Assembly (NCBI RefSeq): GCF_905115235.1
Contig: NC_051852.1
Location: forward strand, 134,402,027-134,466,026
DNA length: 64,000 nucleotides
Reading direction: 5' to 3'
Origin: Hermetia illucens
Taxonomy: Eukaryota; Arthropoda; Insecta; Diptera; Stratiomyidae
Each line of letters starts with the position of its first letter. The first letter of the stretch is position 1. Made by a program: the position numbers and the translations under genes. Positions 31,965 through 53,039 of this stretch are shown here, in pieces. The notes beneath the pieces are model-generated. The model had not been told where the DNA came from and did no database searches. It saw nothing but the letters and a program-made list of their open reading frames with translations.

Positions 31965-34900
31965 TTTCATTCAAATCATCCTTCAGCGGATAAAATCCTC
32001 CCATATAAAAACCTACATATGTGCCTTATTTTTGTTTTAAATATTCACTTTGAGACCAATAACTTTGTTAAACTTATCGATTTTGTTACGATACTGAATC
32101 ATGCGTACATGTATGCTGGTTATTGTGCACGTGTTAGATACTAGCTTCACTGATCTCTCTCCGATATGAGACACCATCTCATTTCAGAACTTTTATTAAC
32201 TACTTCACATTACTAAAAGATTATTTTTATTAAGCTGAGTATCATGGCTATACGTATAGGTTTATTTCTTTCTTATTTTATGCCTTTCTTCTGTTAACAA
32301 TGTTCCTCATTGGAGAAGAGTAAGGCTCCTCGTCATAGACAAACTAGGGAAGAAACGGGAAGATATACATATATGCCACAGTATATTTTAGAACTAAGCG
32401 AATAGTTTTTGCGTGTACTTCCTCTTCCGAGTTTTAAAATTAGAATTTATTTAAAAAGTTTCTCATGAGGCACTTTCAAAATCTTTACTAAGAAGTATCC
32501 GAACAGGCCAGGGATATGGGTGAAAAGAGTTAAGTTTGCGTAACTTTTTCGAGAAGCAAAAATTTTTCATTCCTCTTGGAGACATCACAATGCCCCTATT
32601 CATTCACATCCAGAATGAAAGTATTTAATTTTACTTTGATGTAGAACATTGCGGATAACAGCAAAATAAATGGCTAAGTTCGAAAATCAATATGCTTCCT
32701 CAAGAACGTGACAACAGTATACCTTTAGGTACACATGGAATATGAATCTCCGGAACTCGTAGATGACTGTGAAATCGAGAGAACATAAAAATCAAAAGCT
32801 TATCATTTTGCAAGACAAAAACCAAATGATGCGGACAATTGCCCTCTTACCAATATGTAAAGTTGCTTATTAGTCACTGAAAGTAATTTTATTTAATTGT
32901 AAATATAAGCCTATTTCTAAGCTTCAACATGTTAACTATGTGTTTAAGTTATGAATTATAAGAATTTTCATAAAATACTTTCTTCTTTTTTCTTACGAAT
33001 ATTACATCTTTCTAACTTTCTTCTAGGCATTCTTTGATAACTTTAATTAAGATTGATTTATCAACTTGTGCAGCTATTAGGTTAGCATGTTTTTTTTTAA
33101 TCTGGTACTTGTAGCCCCTGTGGTTTTTGCAGATTTGATTCTTTCATTTGTCCGAAAATCTTGGGCGTTTGGGATCTTCACCAGAGAGTATTTGCGTGTT
33201 TCCTACTTCCAAAACTATAATAATTAAAATAATGTTTAAAGGCGTTGGGGTAAACAACACCCTGCGGATCACTGTTGGGCAGTGTGTGTGTCTCGTTGTC
33301 GGAGCCCAACAATATCGAACGAGAAGCTACGCCGGCATATGAATGTCGTTTATTCCTGTTTACTCCTTTGTGGAGCGCACAGCAGGAAAGTCCTAGAAGA
33401 AATTGGAAACATATTTCCAAAGACCGGCGCTTACAAATGCTTCACTTGTTATGCCCCATAAAGTTTTCCTAGGCAATTATAGTAGGGACAAGATAGGGTG
33501 CAAACAGTTAAATGGTTTTAATTTTAATTCATTTTTTTCTGTATCAGATACAGACGAATTGATTAGAAAGGGGAACAGAGAGTTATTAGGTGAAAGGGAT
33601 TGACGAAAGGGTTACGATTTCTTTAAAAGCTATCCTGATTTCCAGAATCCACTCTTTCAGTAAGACATCATGCTGCATGGATCGAAACAGCTAAAGAGAA
33701 GTGTAAGCTTGTAGAGAACGCGTGGCAAAAGTTGAAGCACGAATCCAATAGCCGACGGCGATTTCGCATCATTTCCTACACCGCTGAAATATTTTATCCA
33801 TGTTTTTTTTTTTTCATTGCAAACACTGTTAAATAAACCACGATTCCATCATTGTCACTGGGAATAAACTTTCAGGAAGTAGCAATCGCACTGACCTTAC
33901 TGGATGAAATGTTGAAGTTGATAAGTGAACTTCAATGCTCAAAATACTAAAACAGAGAATTTATGAGGCAGCCAAATGAAGATTTTAAAGACGCATGCAG
34001 TCGCTGACTTAAAATAAGGGATATTGTGTAATTTTAACTTCAACTTTCAACAGAAACAGTTAGATTTATTAGGATCTCAAAATATAGAAAATTGAACATT
34101 TCACACTGGTTTTGTACATATGCATGTCATCGAGTGATAAGAATGGATATCTTGTTTGTATCCAAAATATTAACACATGAAAAACATTGACGTTTCAAGA
34201 TATATATTCATTAAGATCGGTTTATTACCTGTCTGTCTGTTTGTCACATGCGATTTATCAGAATGACAGGCTATTTAGTGAAAGGGACCTGAGGAATATC
34301 CTTGATGATGTCGAGGCGACCCGGTGAAACGCAGTAGAAAATATTTTTTTATGAAAAGACTTATCTATTTTGTTCTATACACATGCTTGTGTAAATAGCT
34401 AGAAGTTGACATTTCAAAAAGCTTGACCCATCAAATTTCGCAAATCGACTTGTTTTTACACCCTTAGAGACTACAGTTGCATAAGGATCATAAAAAATTA
34501 TAAATTTGCAGGTTGTGCCCTAAAGCTTTTATACAAAACTGACCACCTTAAAAAAAATAACCAATGAAGAAGTTTACTTCCATCTTAAAGAATACCAATA
34601 CAGTCGTCCAATTTAGCACGTTGTCCGTCAGAAATTAATATATCCATGAAGGGTCACTGTTTGGTTTAGTGTATGGAGTTTTTAAAAACGGTGATAGCCA
34701 AATAGTTACTACCAATGCATCAAGATGTTATAAGATGTTGAATTACCATTTTAGGGCTAGACTTTTGACATATGGATTTAATAAGGTAGTGCAATGGTAC
34801 ATTTAACAATTACAAATTCAATTTCGGAAAATTAAATTAATTGGCAGCTGCGCTTATGCGATTTGACACCGTTGTACTCGAAAAACTCATACAAAAAGGC

Positions 34901-35202
34901 ACTACTAATGGCCTTCCCGGTGACCAGATAATAGAAGCATTAGAGATAGCGAGAATACAATTTTCTATTGCAAAAAAGATTGTACATCCATTTGTATAAA
35001 TAAAATAACGTTCTCATTGGATCATGATAGCCTGAACGTTTGAAGAAAATTCACTTAATTCGCACATAATAAGATTTGAGGACTTAGAGGTTTTGCATGT
35101 ATTTTAGAACATTCGACCGTCGTATTATAGGATGTCTTTTTTGTATTGCCTGCTCCAAGCTGACCACTATCAATTGTTGGGTATTTTGAGATGGAATCAA
35201 TC
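31965..35202. other. intergenic DNA between MRGBP and LINE-A copy 5
   Basis: AT-rich and without supported genes. Around 34238-34345 a stretch beginning with CTGTCTGTCTG and holding TGATGATGTCGAGGCGACC followed by GGTGAAACGC is reminiscent of Penelope-like terminal sequence, but is too short to be sure. Small open frames at 33148-33603 look like chance. Confidence 0.35.
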
Positions 35203-36347
35203 GATATCGTCAGCGTAGGCCAGTAGTTGGGTGGACTTGAACATAATGGTGCCTATTGCATTTACATCAGCTTCGCGAATCACTTTCTCCAGGGCCAGGT
35301 TGAAAAGGACACATGATAGGGCATCCTTTTGTCTTAGACTGTTGTTGATGTTGAATGGTCTCGAGAGTGATCCTGCCTCTTTCGTATGGGCCAATTATGA
35401 TGGGACTATCCGGCCTAGCAAGATAGAGGAGAATATCTTATAGATGGTACTCAGGAACGTGATACCTCTATAATTGCTGCACTGCGTGATATCTCCCTTT
35501 TTATGTATGAGACAGATAATGCCTCGTTGTCAGTCGTCAGGCATTGATTCGCTGTCCCATACTTTGAGCATCAGTTGATGAACCACTTGGTGTAATTGGT
35601 CGCCTCCATATTTAACCAATTCGGCTGTAATTCCATCGGCTCCTGGCGACTTATGGTTTTTAAGCTTGGTAGTGGCCAACATTTATCCGTCGTTTTCAGT
35701 TGGCGGGACCTTCAACTCGCCGATATTTTGGTTGTTGAGCAGTTCATCAAAATATTCAACCCATTGCTCCAATATGCCCATTCGGTCGGAAATCAGATTT
35801 CCCTCTTTGTCTCGGCAGGATGAGCATCGGGTTGTATAAGGCTTCATCCTGCTGACTTGTTGGTAAAAATTCCGCGCCTGGTGCGGTTGCTCTCTGTACT
35901 TTTCTAGTTCACAGACTTGTTGGTTCTCCCAGGCTTTCTTTTTCCGTCTGTGAAGTCGCTTCTCCGCTCGACGGAGTTCGTGATAAGTCTCCGCGTTCTT
36001 TGGGAATGCAACATTACTCGGTATGCAGCATTCTTCCGTTCCGTTGCCAGCTTACATTCATCGTCAAATCAGCCGTTCCGACTTTTTTTGCGGCTGGGGC
36101 CAAGTATCTTTGTGGCCGTATCAATGATAACGTGTTTCAGGTGGTTGTGAAAATCATTTATTGATGCTTCATCTCCAGGATCTCTGTTGTCTGCGGTTAT
36201 TGCGGCATCCATTTCCCTCTTATAGGTGTTGCGGAGGGCTGTGCTGTGAATGGCTTCGGTATTCACTCTCACCTGATTGTCAGGGGGGATTGTAGGTGGT
36301 GTCGTAATTCGAGCTCGAAGCACTATGCCAATGATATAGTGGTCCGA
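35203..36347 (-). mobile_element. LINE-A copy 5, reverse transcriptase and linker part, lacking its 3' end
   Basis: The minus strand encodes the YADDID end of the reverse transcriptase at 35203 and runs upstream through NLALEKVIREADVNAIGTIM, SLRQKDALSCVLF (RQGD reads RQKD), the IHKKGD region and the linker with EASINDFHNHLKHVIIDTAT (about 36100-36190). The 3' part with the ATG tail is absent, unusual for a LINE copy, which points to a later deletion at 35202. It is split from its endonuclease by a SINE. Confidence 0.87.
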
Positions 36348-36586
36348 GTACGGAAGGTCGCGGTTCAATTCTCAGTGTCAGTGGGATTTGTATCGTGATT
36401 TGACGTCGGATACCAGTCGACTCAGCTGTGAATGAGTACCTGAGTCAAATCAGGGTAATAATCTCGGGCGAGCGCAATGCTGACCACATTGCTTCCAACA
36501 GTGTACTACTATAGTGTACCGTTAACTGTCTTCAATGAAGTGGCCCTGATCCAATATGGATTGTTGCGCCAACGATTATTATTATA
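36348..36586 (+). mobile_element. SINE-1 copy inserted in LINE-A copy 5
   Basis: The sequence from GTACGGAAGGTCGCGGTTCA to the ATT-repeat tail matches the copy at 52567-52779 over nearly its whole length, including CGTGATTTGACGTCGGATAC and GATTGTTGCGCCAACGATTA. GGTTCAATTCTC resembles a tRNA B box. About five codons of the LINE-A endonuclease end (between MNVRTY and SDHYIIG) are missing at the insertion point, so the insertion came with a small deletion or a truncated target repeat. Confidence 0.85.
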
Positions 36587-36985
36587 TATATGTTCTGACA
36601 TTCATCAAGGCTGAGAGGTGACGGTGTTCAATTTGGTTGAAAGTGGTCCCGTCTGGAGAGGCCCACGTATGTTTTTGGACCGCTTTCCGCTCAAACCAGG
36701 TACTTCCAACAACCATTTCGTGTGATACTGCTAACTGAATAATTCGCAGTCCGTTATCATTGGTATCCCTATGTAAGCTATGGAAGCCAGCATATCGCCT
36801 GAATACGAGCTCCGTCCCTACTTGACTGTTGAAATCTCCAAGGATGATTTTGATATCATACTTGGAACAGGCTTCAAAGATACGCTCAACTACCTCGTAG
36901 CAGGTATCCTTCTCCGACTTTGTAGGGGCGTGAACGTTTATGAGCCTTATATTTTTAAACTTGCCTCGCAAACGCAGAGTGCATA
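36587..36985 (-). mobile_element. LINE-A copy 5, apurinic-type endonuclease part
   Basis: The minus strand encodes RLINVHAPTKSEKDTCYEVV, IILGDFNSQVGTE (the GDFN catalytic motif), DNGLRIIQLAVSHEMVVGST, KHTWASPDGTTFNQIEHR (expected DxxQIDH) and MNVRTY. It is the part of the polyprotein upstream of the reverse transcriptase at 35203-36347 and shows that LINE-A carries an APE-type endonuclease. Confidence 0.85.
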
Positions 36986-38219
36986 GCCTGGAGTCTGGAA
37001 AAATATATAGTTTTCAGTCGAAAAAGGAGGGGATGCTCACGTTTTCACCGATCCCAACTGCGTATGTTGTGAAACCTGAATTTTCGGCAGAAGGTCAGAC
37101 AATGAGCAAGGAGTATTTTTTGAACGTTCAACCCGTTCATTTTGACTACCATGCGAAGGTACATGTAAGTTTAATATTCAAAGTTAATCTCTAAGTGTTG
37201 ATAATGTCCGCAGTTCAGCATGAACTCATAAACATCAAACGCAGTAATCAGGTCAGGTATTAATGCAAGCATGAAATTAATAATGAAATTCAATTGTGCT
37301 TATTGCAAATTAATTCCCAATCGATTAGCGAGGTCATGGAGTTTATGGAAATAAATTAATATATGTTTAGTATTGTAATTATTGTTTATATTGTAAATTA
37401 TAAAAGAATGTTGAACATTCTGGTTTCAGTTGTTGACTGGACGCCTATCAGCTCGATTAAACGCCGCAATAAATAACCGGTCTTTGATTTGTTTAGTTCG
37501 TTATCATTACAACGCACCATCGCACAGTATCATCATCCTTGGATTTTTTGCTAAAGACACAACGAATACCATTTACTAGCCACTGAATATCTCTAATTTG
37601 GTTTTCTTCCTTTCTATTCAATCGAGTCAAAAAACCACTACCGAGACTTCTTTCCAGCAGTCGAGAGACGGTAATGGAAAAATAAAAGTCTGAAAGACCT
37701 ACCAAACACCAACTATAAAAAATGTTTGGAAGGTTAAATCAAGCACTAGCATTGTAATTGATGGGGATTCCTTTGAAGGGGATAAAATTGATTTTCATGA
37801 ATAATTTTTTTAGATTTGCTGAACAAATTCCAAGGACGTTCCGAGCTTCTTCATTGTGATAAGTGTGAAGCTCTGTTGTTTTGTATTTCTTTTTTTTTTC
37901 GCGTCATCGTGAATCGTTTGTTAACTGTCTCTTATTGGACGCGCTTGGGTCTCACTTCCAACGTTAAAGCTTGTATCTTGTATGGGTCATAATAAAACCA
38001 ACGTGAAATAAACCAATTAGATTTTCATGGCTACGCTTAAGCAATTATGATTGGTTTTTTTCTCCTAAAATCTGCCTTCATTTACCATTGGAAGGTTTAC
38101 GCCTCATAGTTGTTAACATTGGAGCCCCGCGTTCGAGCAATATAACATTCTTGCCTCAACAAAACTATATAAACAACTGAGAAAATAAACACAAACCTTC
38201 AACAGTCTACAGGTTCAAT
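36986..38219. other. intergenic DNA upstream of the Pgi 3' end
   Basis: AT-rich DNA without supported genes. A minus-strand open frame at 37493-37705 matches nothing known to me. Confidence 0.35.
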
Positions 38220-38439
38220 ATATTTTAATAAGTTTAATCATGACACATAATAAAAAAACAAACAATTAAAATAAAACACATATACAAAAAGCATATAACC
38301 TAGAACTTTTCTTTTCTTTAAACAAAGAACATTTACTCGGGGTACTGTTTTGAATGTATTTTTAAGATTCCATTTCTAAAACTATTTGACATAAGCAGTA
38401 TGCGTGTAGTTTTTGCTTCTGCTGGTAAACATCTATCGT

Positions 38440-47596
<9,157 letters not shown>

Positions 47597-48340
47597 TGTG
47601 TAAGGATATGATGAGATTCCTCGGAAAATAGAATGAAATGCCGACACCTGAGACAGACGGAGAAAGCGAACCGCGACTGAACAGACCAACGACTTCGAAA
47701 GTTTTGTGGTCAATGTCAAATGAAAAACATATCCGTGCAGTGTCGATTGTGCAGATCAAGACTGCAGTCGAGTGAAGAACCAGAAGAGCGTGTGAAGAAT
47801 GTGTCCATCTGTGATTAAGCACTGAGTTAACTGGTAAACGTCAACAAGACAGTCTGCGCTGTAGGAACGACGTGTTTAATATAGTTTGAATACTTATTCA
47901 GTTTGTTTGATTTGTAATAGCGAAATAGTGATCAATAATGTACAACCTATCTGAGATATTAAGGAGTTTTTCAGTTAAACATTATCAAACAGATTCTAAA
48001 ATCCTCAGTTTAAATCGAACTTAGCGACATCTGTACGTGAGAAATTTCATCTACCAAGAAAACAATTTTAAAATAAGAATATAATTGCGGAAAAGTGAAT
48101 GATACTCAAGGTTTCATATTTACCTGAATGTGAAAAGTTAAATATTATCGAAAATATTTCAATTGACCAGGTTTTATTCTACTGAATCCAAGCAGCTTCT
48201 GTATTGTTTTCCTCCTGCTTGTTACTTCCCTTCCATAAAAGCGTCATATCGTGCCAAGATGGCGGGTCGAACAGTTTATGTGTGTGGTGGACATTTCATT
48301 GGGTTCGTCGTGAAAAGTGTTGTGCGTTTATCGTAAGTTC
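47597..48340. promoter_or_regulatory. Pgi 5' region and possible divergent 5' exon of lines
   Basis: The Pgi 5' UTR and promoter should lie right of 47596. On the plus strand CCAAGATGGCGG (48254-48265) matches the YY1/Pho-type element often placed just after a transcription start, and a GTAAGT donor follows at 48333. Because the lines coding exon (54797) has a splice acceptor at 54747-54748, a non-coding lines exon ending at 48332 is possible, which would make Pgi and lines divergent. This is inference. Confidence 0.35.
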
Positions 48341-49737
48341 AAATCAAGAAAAAACAATATCGCACAATGTTATTTCTCAAATATTTAGTGAATATAATTG
48401 TGAAGACTATAGAGATTGATAAAATGGTTCGTTGAAAAGAATGCGTGGGAATTCTTTACACGTAACCTTGTGACTGCGTATTTCGGTAGCTGTTTGAATT
48501 AAGAATTCAGAAAAGAAGTGTGTGGCGTTCTGTACGAGAAAAACAGGTGAAATACTTTTAAATTGTCTATAGTGGATAAGTGAGTGGTGAGGATTGTTTG
48601 TTGACGCAGGAAATTCCATAATATTATGACAAACTGTTGCGCCGTGTTCGAGCCCTTCCCCTACTGTCTTGTGTACTTCCGCGCTTGAGAGGAGGCACGA
48701 GAAGTACTCGACTACGTGCTAAAAGGTCAGTTTTGGCATGTTTTCGAAGCTTTGTATCCTTAAAAACAGACCTGGAGTCCACAGCAGTGCAGTGAAGCTA
48801 TGAGCCAATCAGCCAAGACAGGTTTCCTACCTGTGTTTACCATTTGGAATTCCGTTTGACACATTCCTCCGCTCGGTGTTGCGCTGAGCGAATGTGGGCT
48901 GTGATATGCTAATTCGAAGAGAAATCTCATTCACGCGACTTGATTGAGAACTGGACGCGAGCCGGCACAACTGTCGGATTGGTCCTACAAATCGGAATTC
49001 CGTTTCAAAATAATTTTGGAACTGTTCTTTCGCGTGTGAGATTTCGTGCGTAAGACAGTAAAACAAAGGTGGACAAGGAAACACAGACATGGCACTCCGC
49101 ATGACCACTTTTGTTTGTTCCAATAAGAAGGCTGCATTCAGAAGTAGATTGTTTTGCTCCAAAAGTAAATATTTATTGCGCCAAACTCCAAATGAATTGA
49201 TTGGGACCAAGAACATCAAAGCCGTGTCAAGATCTTTTGATTACGCTCAGAAAGTGTGATTCTCCAAATCAAATCATATTCCCATTTCTCAAAGTTGCGT
49301 CGATCTCACTGTACCGAAGTGGATGAATTTAGCTCAGCCTGAATGTTTAGACGTGAAATACTAAAAGGTTTTCATTTTTCTCTTCAGTGAGTTTCCATAT
49401 TCCTAATTATTTTAATTTCTTATTTAAATGTTTTCAAATAAGTCAGGAAAACGAACGGGACAACATGTAAGATACCTTCTGAGGAACCACCATTGACGGT
49501 TTACTATAGCTTTTTTTTTGTCGATGGAAGGTGGCAAGCTTCAAAAGTTACCGCAGGCTCCTGCCACACGGTTATGTGGGACTCTTACCCACTAAAACCA
49601 CCTCCTCCTCCTTCCACTCTCCCCGCGGGACTCCCATTTGGTATTACGTCGCGGGGATGGATCAGAATTTATTCTGCGCTCATGTTGATATTCGTGTTTC
49701 TCTAGCGTTCATTCTTTCAGATGACTTCTTCCTGCCT
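48341..49737. other. unassigned DNA
   Basis: A minus-strand frame of 129 codons (ATG at 49216, stop near 48827) is the longest open frame. It starts MFLVPINSFGVWRNKYLLLE, matches no family I know, and has no upstream signals that would make it convincing. The rest has no recognised element. Confidence 0.3.
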
Positions 49738-50165
49738 AAGCTTTTTTCTGATGGCTGCAATCACTTTTTTCGATTTCGGTCCATATCCCCTTTGCTTCCA
49801 TCGTAAGTTCCATTATATTTTCGGGTGTAAAGTGCTCCCCGGTTGTAGCTTCTAATGCAGCTCTTTGGGCTTCGAATCCGGGGCAATGAAAAAAGACGTG
49901 TTCTGCGTCCTCTGCAATATTTGGGCAATATGGTGAATCATCACGCCCAAATCGATACACATATGCCCGCTAGCCTTCGTGTCCGCTCAAGAATTGAGTT
50001 AGGTCGAAACCTACTTTGCCGTGGAGTCGCTCGATCCATTTCCGGATACCCCATATGTTTGTGTGCGTCCAGCGGCCTTTTACTGACTCGTCCCACTTCT
50101 CTTGCCATTCGGCGACAGTTTCAGTTCGTGCGAACTGTCGCCGACGGGCAGGAGAGTCTCCGGTG
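49738..50165 (-). mobile_element. R1-type LINE, C-terminal zinc-finger fragment
   Basis: The minus strand encodes a GRWTHTNIWGIRKWIERLHG block, GFDLTQFLSGHEGYRAYVYR, and SPYCPNIAEDAEHVFFHCPG, the C-terminal CCHC region of R1-clade LINEs. It ends near SDCSHQKKA. Two tandem frames are needed, so it is broken. Confidence 0.83.
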
Positions 50166-50304
50166 AGGTATGTTCAATCGTAAAGTCGTTGCAGTCCGAA
50201 GATACTACTTTGGATATATAGTAAGTAAGGCCAATGATTACCTATCGAGCGGTAACCTGGGTAGAAAACCGAACTCAGCACACAAGCCAGGGAATTACAT
50301 AAGC

Positions 50305-50757
50305 CCCAAAGGCTAGCTTGCGTGTGTACCAGTGGGGCAATGAGGACATACCCAGCGACATCTCTGGAGATCCTTCTGGGATTAACCCCTCTCCATCTGC
50401 ACATACAAATGCAGGCAAGGGGGGTAATATTCAGGATGGCCGGTAGTATGAGTGAGGCGGGGAGCTGCCTAAATCGAAGGAAGATTGATATTCCTTCTAG
50501 GCGGTATCCCGAATTACTGATACCAACGGATAACATGACTACGAGGTTTCACTTCGATAAGAAGTTTGAAACACGTTCGAGTAACAAGGCAAACTGGGCG
50601 AGCGTGGCTGCGACATACGGCTTAAACCAGCAACTGATTACTTCGTATACTGACGGAACCCTCACAGCAGAGGGAGCGGGTGCCGGTGTCATTGGTCCAA
50701 GGAAAACACTAGCATATTCCAGGCGGAAATATACGCCATAGGCAAATGTGCCTCCTT
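50305..50757 (+). mobile_element. LINE-D copy: connection region and start of RNase H
   Basis: The plus strand encodes GAMRTYPATSLEILLGLTPL, HLHIQMQARGVIFRM, LIPTDNMTTRFHFDKKFETR and then GLNQQLITSYTDGTLTAEGA, the same RNase H start as at 9651 (first catalytic Asp in TDGT). It breaks off after AYSRRKYTP at about 50741, where a minus-strand LINE begins. Confidence 0.85.
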
Positions 50758-51560
50758 TTCTCCCCGAACTGACCACCTTCGAAATAAGGAGTCGATGGCT
50801 CGGCCTTGGACCACCTATATTTGGTAGCATTCTCGCAACCAGCGCTCCGATGTTATATGCCTTGGTTGCTGCACCCTCCACATGCAATCTGAAATTTAAC
50901 CTCTGGTCAATCATTACCCCTAAGTACGTAAGTGCAGGCTTGGAATGAATTGTTTGCGTTCCAACTTTGATCTTCATGGAAGTGTACTTTCTCCGCTTCG
51001 TTATAAGTACTACTTTCGTCTTATGCTCTGCGAGCTGTAGACCAGCATTCTTTAACTAGGATTTAATCTCATAGACTGCTTCATTTGCATAAGGCTCGAC
51101 TTCTTCGAGAAGGTGTGCAACAACCGTCACACCAATATCGTCCGCGAAACCAATGGAGGCCACACCAGTAGGAAGGTCTAGGGTCAGTACTCCGTTATAC
51201 ATAATAATCCACAAGAGTGGCCCTAGTACAGACCCTTGGGGAACTCCGCATGTTGTTTGGTATGATTTCTTTCCTCCAGCTGATGCACAGCATAGAATCC
51301 TATCGATTAGGAAGTCGGCAACGATACGCACCAGGTACTTCGCCACGCCTAAGTTGATTAGGGACTCAAGTATCTTGTTCCATCTAGCGGAATTGAAGGC
51401 ATTCTTCACATCGTGTAATCACTGCACAACATTTGCCCTCGTCAAGTGCGGTCTTAGCTGTGTTAGCTACTAGGACAAGTGCATCCGTTGTAGACCTCCT
51501 CTTTCGAAAACCGAACTGATTTTTTGAGAGACCGCCATCCTTTTTGGCAATTGAAGTCAG
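50758..51560 (-). mobile_element. R1-type LINE reverse transcriptase fragment
   Basis: The minus strand encodes a VKNAFNSARWNKIL block, GVPQGSVLGPLLWIIMYNGV and ASIGFADDIGVTVVA (the FADD active-site box is present) and, further along, KPALTYLGVMIDQRLNFRLH and GGPRPSHRLLISKVV. It ends where the plus-strand LINE-D copy begins, so two related elements lie tail to tail or one has been partly inverted. Confidence 0.85.
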
Positions 51561-52566
51561 AACTATGACTTAGTGATTTCGGGAATCAAAAAGTTGTTTG
51601 AAAGGCTGATTTTGGTTTTGCAGGCTATGTCGTAAAATTGAATTCAATGGTAATGAACTACTCTCCAATATTAAACAATGTTGCATTCTGGTCCGAAGCC
51701 ATTTCTTGAAATCGGCAGCGATGAATACTCAATAGACAGTTGACAATTCTAGGCTCTTTTAGAAAGAAGGAGGAAAGAGTAACTATAGGTGGAGTAACTT
51801 CAATTCTGGCAGGAAGCTGGTGTCCTGCTTGCTCCGAATTCAGGAAAATGTGTATGATTAACATTTTCTTGAGTCTGGACATTCTGGGATTAAGCGAGTC
51901 ACTGTGCTATCGTATTCTGTGTTAAGGGCTAATTCATGCAATAGCAGCGGCCATATCTCCTAAGGACCGGCATCAAAGAGAATATCAATTGCGACATTTC
52001 GGTTCAGATTGAAGAAAATCTCAATAGTATGGCGTTACGCACGTCCGCTGTAGAGGAGGTTTACTGTCTGTCTGTCTGTCGCACGCATTTTTCTTGGAGA
52101 CTAGAAGCAGCGATTGACACCAAATTTGGTGGAAAGGTTGGAACTGTGAACACTCACTCATACAGTGTGACAACTTGTTACGTCAAATTTAAGCAGAGGT
52201 ACATGCAAAAAGGGGGGTGCAATTTTTTTTTTACCAAATACAGTCATGTCGGGTATCAAATGAAAGGTCTCGATTAGTACTTTTCAAAGCCGGTCTTAGT
52301 TTGGACATTTATTGGAAAGGGCGGGGGGTTGAAAGTGATCTTGCATATGTTGCATGACAAAGGTCTTCCAGATTAATTTTTGACCTTAGGTGATAACCAA
52401 ATATTTAACCTCTACTTTTTGCTTTAAATGAATTTCTAGTGAAGGACGATGTAATGATCTTCAATAGATTGATGTTCAGCTCCACTCTCCTGCACCAATG
52501 AATAGCAAATCTTGATTCTTGAATTCTGGGGGGAGGTGCTCATATTTACCTCATATTTACTCTGCC
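51561..52566. other. unassigned repeats, with a LINE endonuclease scrap and a CTGT-repeat leader
   Basis: At 51877-51905 the bases CTGGACATTCTGGGATTAAG match the LDILGLSE motif of the LINE at 53040-53660. From about 52062 a GTCTGTCTGTCTGTC run introduces about 280 bp that look like a dispersed non-coding repeat; a similar CTGTCTGTCTG start occurs near 34240. No gene is supported. Confidence 0.45.
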
Positions 52567-52779
52567 GTGCTGTCGTACGGAAGGTCGCGGTTCAAATCTC
52601 ACTGGTGGCAGTGGAATTTGTATCGTGATTTGACGTCGGATACCAGTCGACTCAGCTGTGAATGAGTACCTGAGTCAAATCAGGGTAATAATGCTGACCA
52701 TATTGCCTCCTAGTGAAGTGCTCTAACACACTTCAAGGCCCTGATCCAACATGGATTGTTGCGCCAACGATTATTATTA
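52567..52779 (+). mobile_element. SINE-1 copy with 10-bp target-site duplication
   Basis: A 10-bp repeat TTACTCTGCC flanks the element (52557-52566 and 52780-52789), fixing its ends at 213 bp. It begins GTGCTGTCGTACGGAAGGTC, carries GGTTCAAATCTC (B-box-like, tRNA T-arm), a central CGTGATTTGACGTCGGATAC part, and ends in GATTGTTGCGCCAACGATTA plus ATT repeats. No A box is seen, so it is either 5' truncated or derived from a tRNA 3' half. Two short deletions separate it from the copy at 36348-36586. Confidence 0.92.
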
Positions 52780-53039
52780 TTACTCTGCCATCAATATAAT
52801 CCTGGACCTTCATTTGAGTATTCGTAAGTTCTCTTATTGGCCCTTCCATTAATTTATTTTTGAGTATCTTGTCCATCCAATTGTCAAGGGTATCATAGAC
52901 CCTTTACGAATAAGAGCGTTTTGTATTCCTGCATGCGAAATATTGTCGAAAGAACTTCGATGACTATAATCACATACAATGCTTCTTTTGGGCCATACAA
53001 TGGATCTTGGTTGATTTTTCTGTTCAGTTCATCAGAGAG

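Noticed and set aside
47597-47755. Open frame upstream of and in frame with the Pgi start, rich in Arg/Ser and without acidic residues in its latter 40 codons, like a mitochondrial presequence.
   Set aside because: The frame is open for 53 codons but contains no ATG before a TGA at 47756-47758. Without a non-AUG start or an alternative exon it is plain 5' UTR. Only ribosome profiling could revive the idea.
48827-49216. 129-codon minus-strand open frame as a gene.
   Set aside because: No recognised domain, no splice or promoter support, and its length is within what repeat-derived DNA gives by chance.
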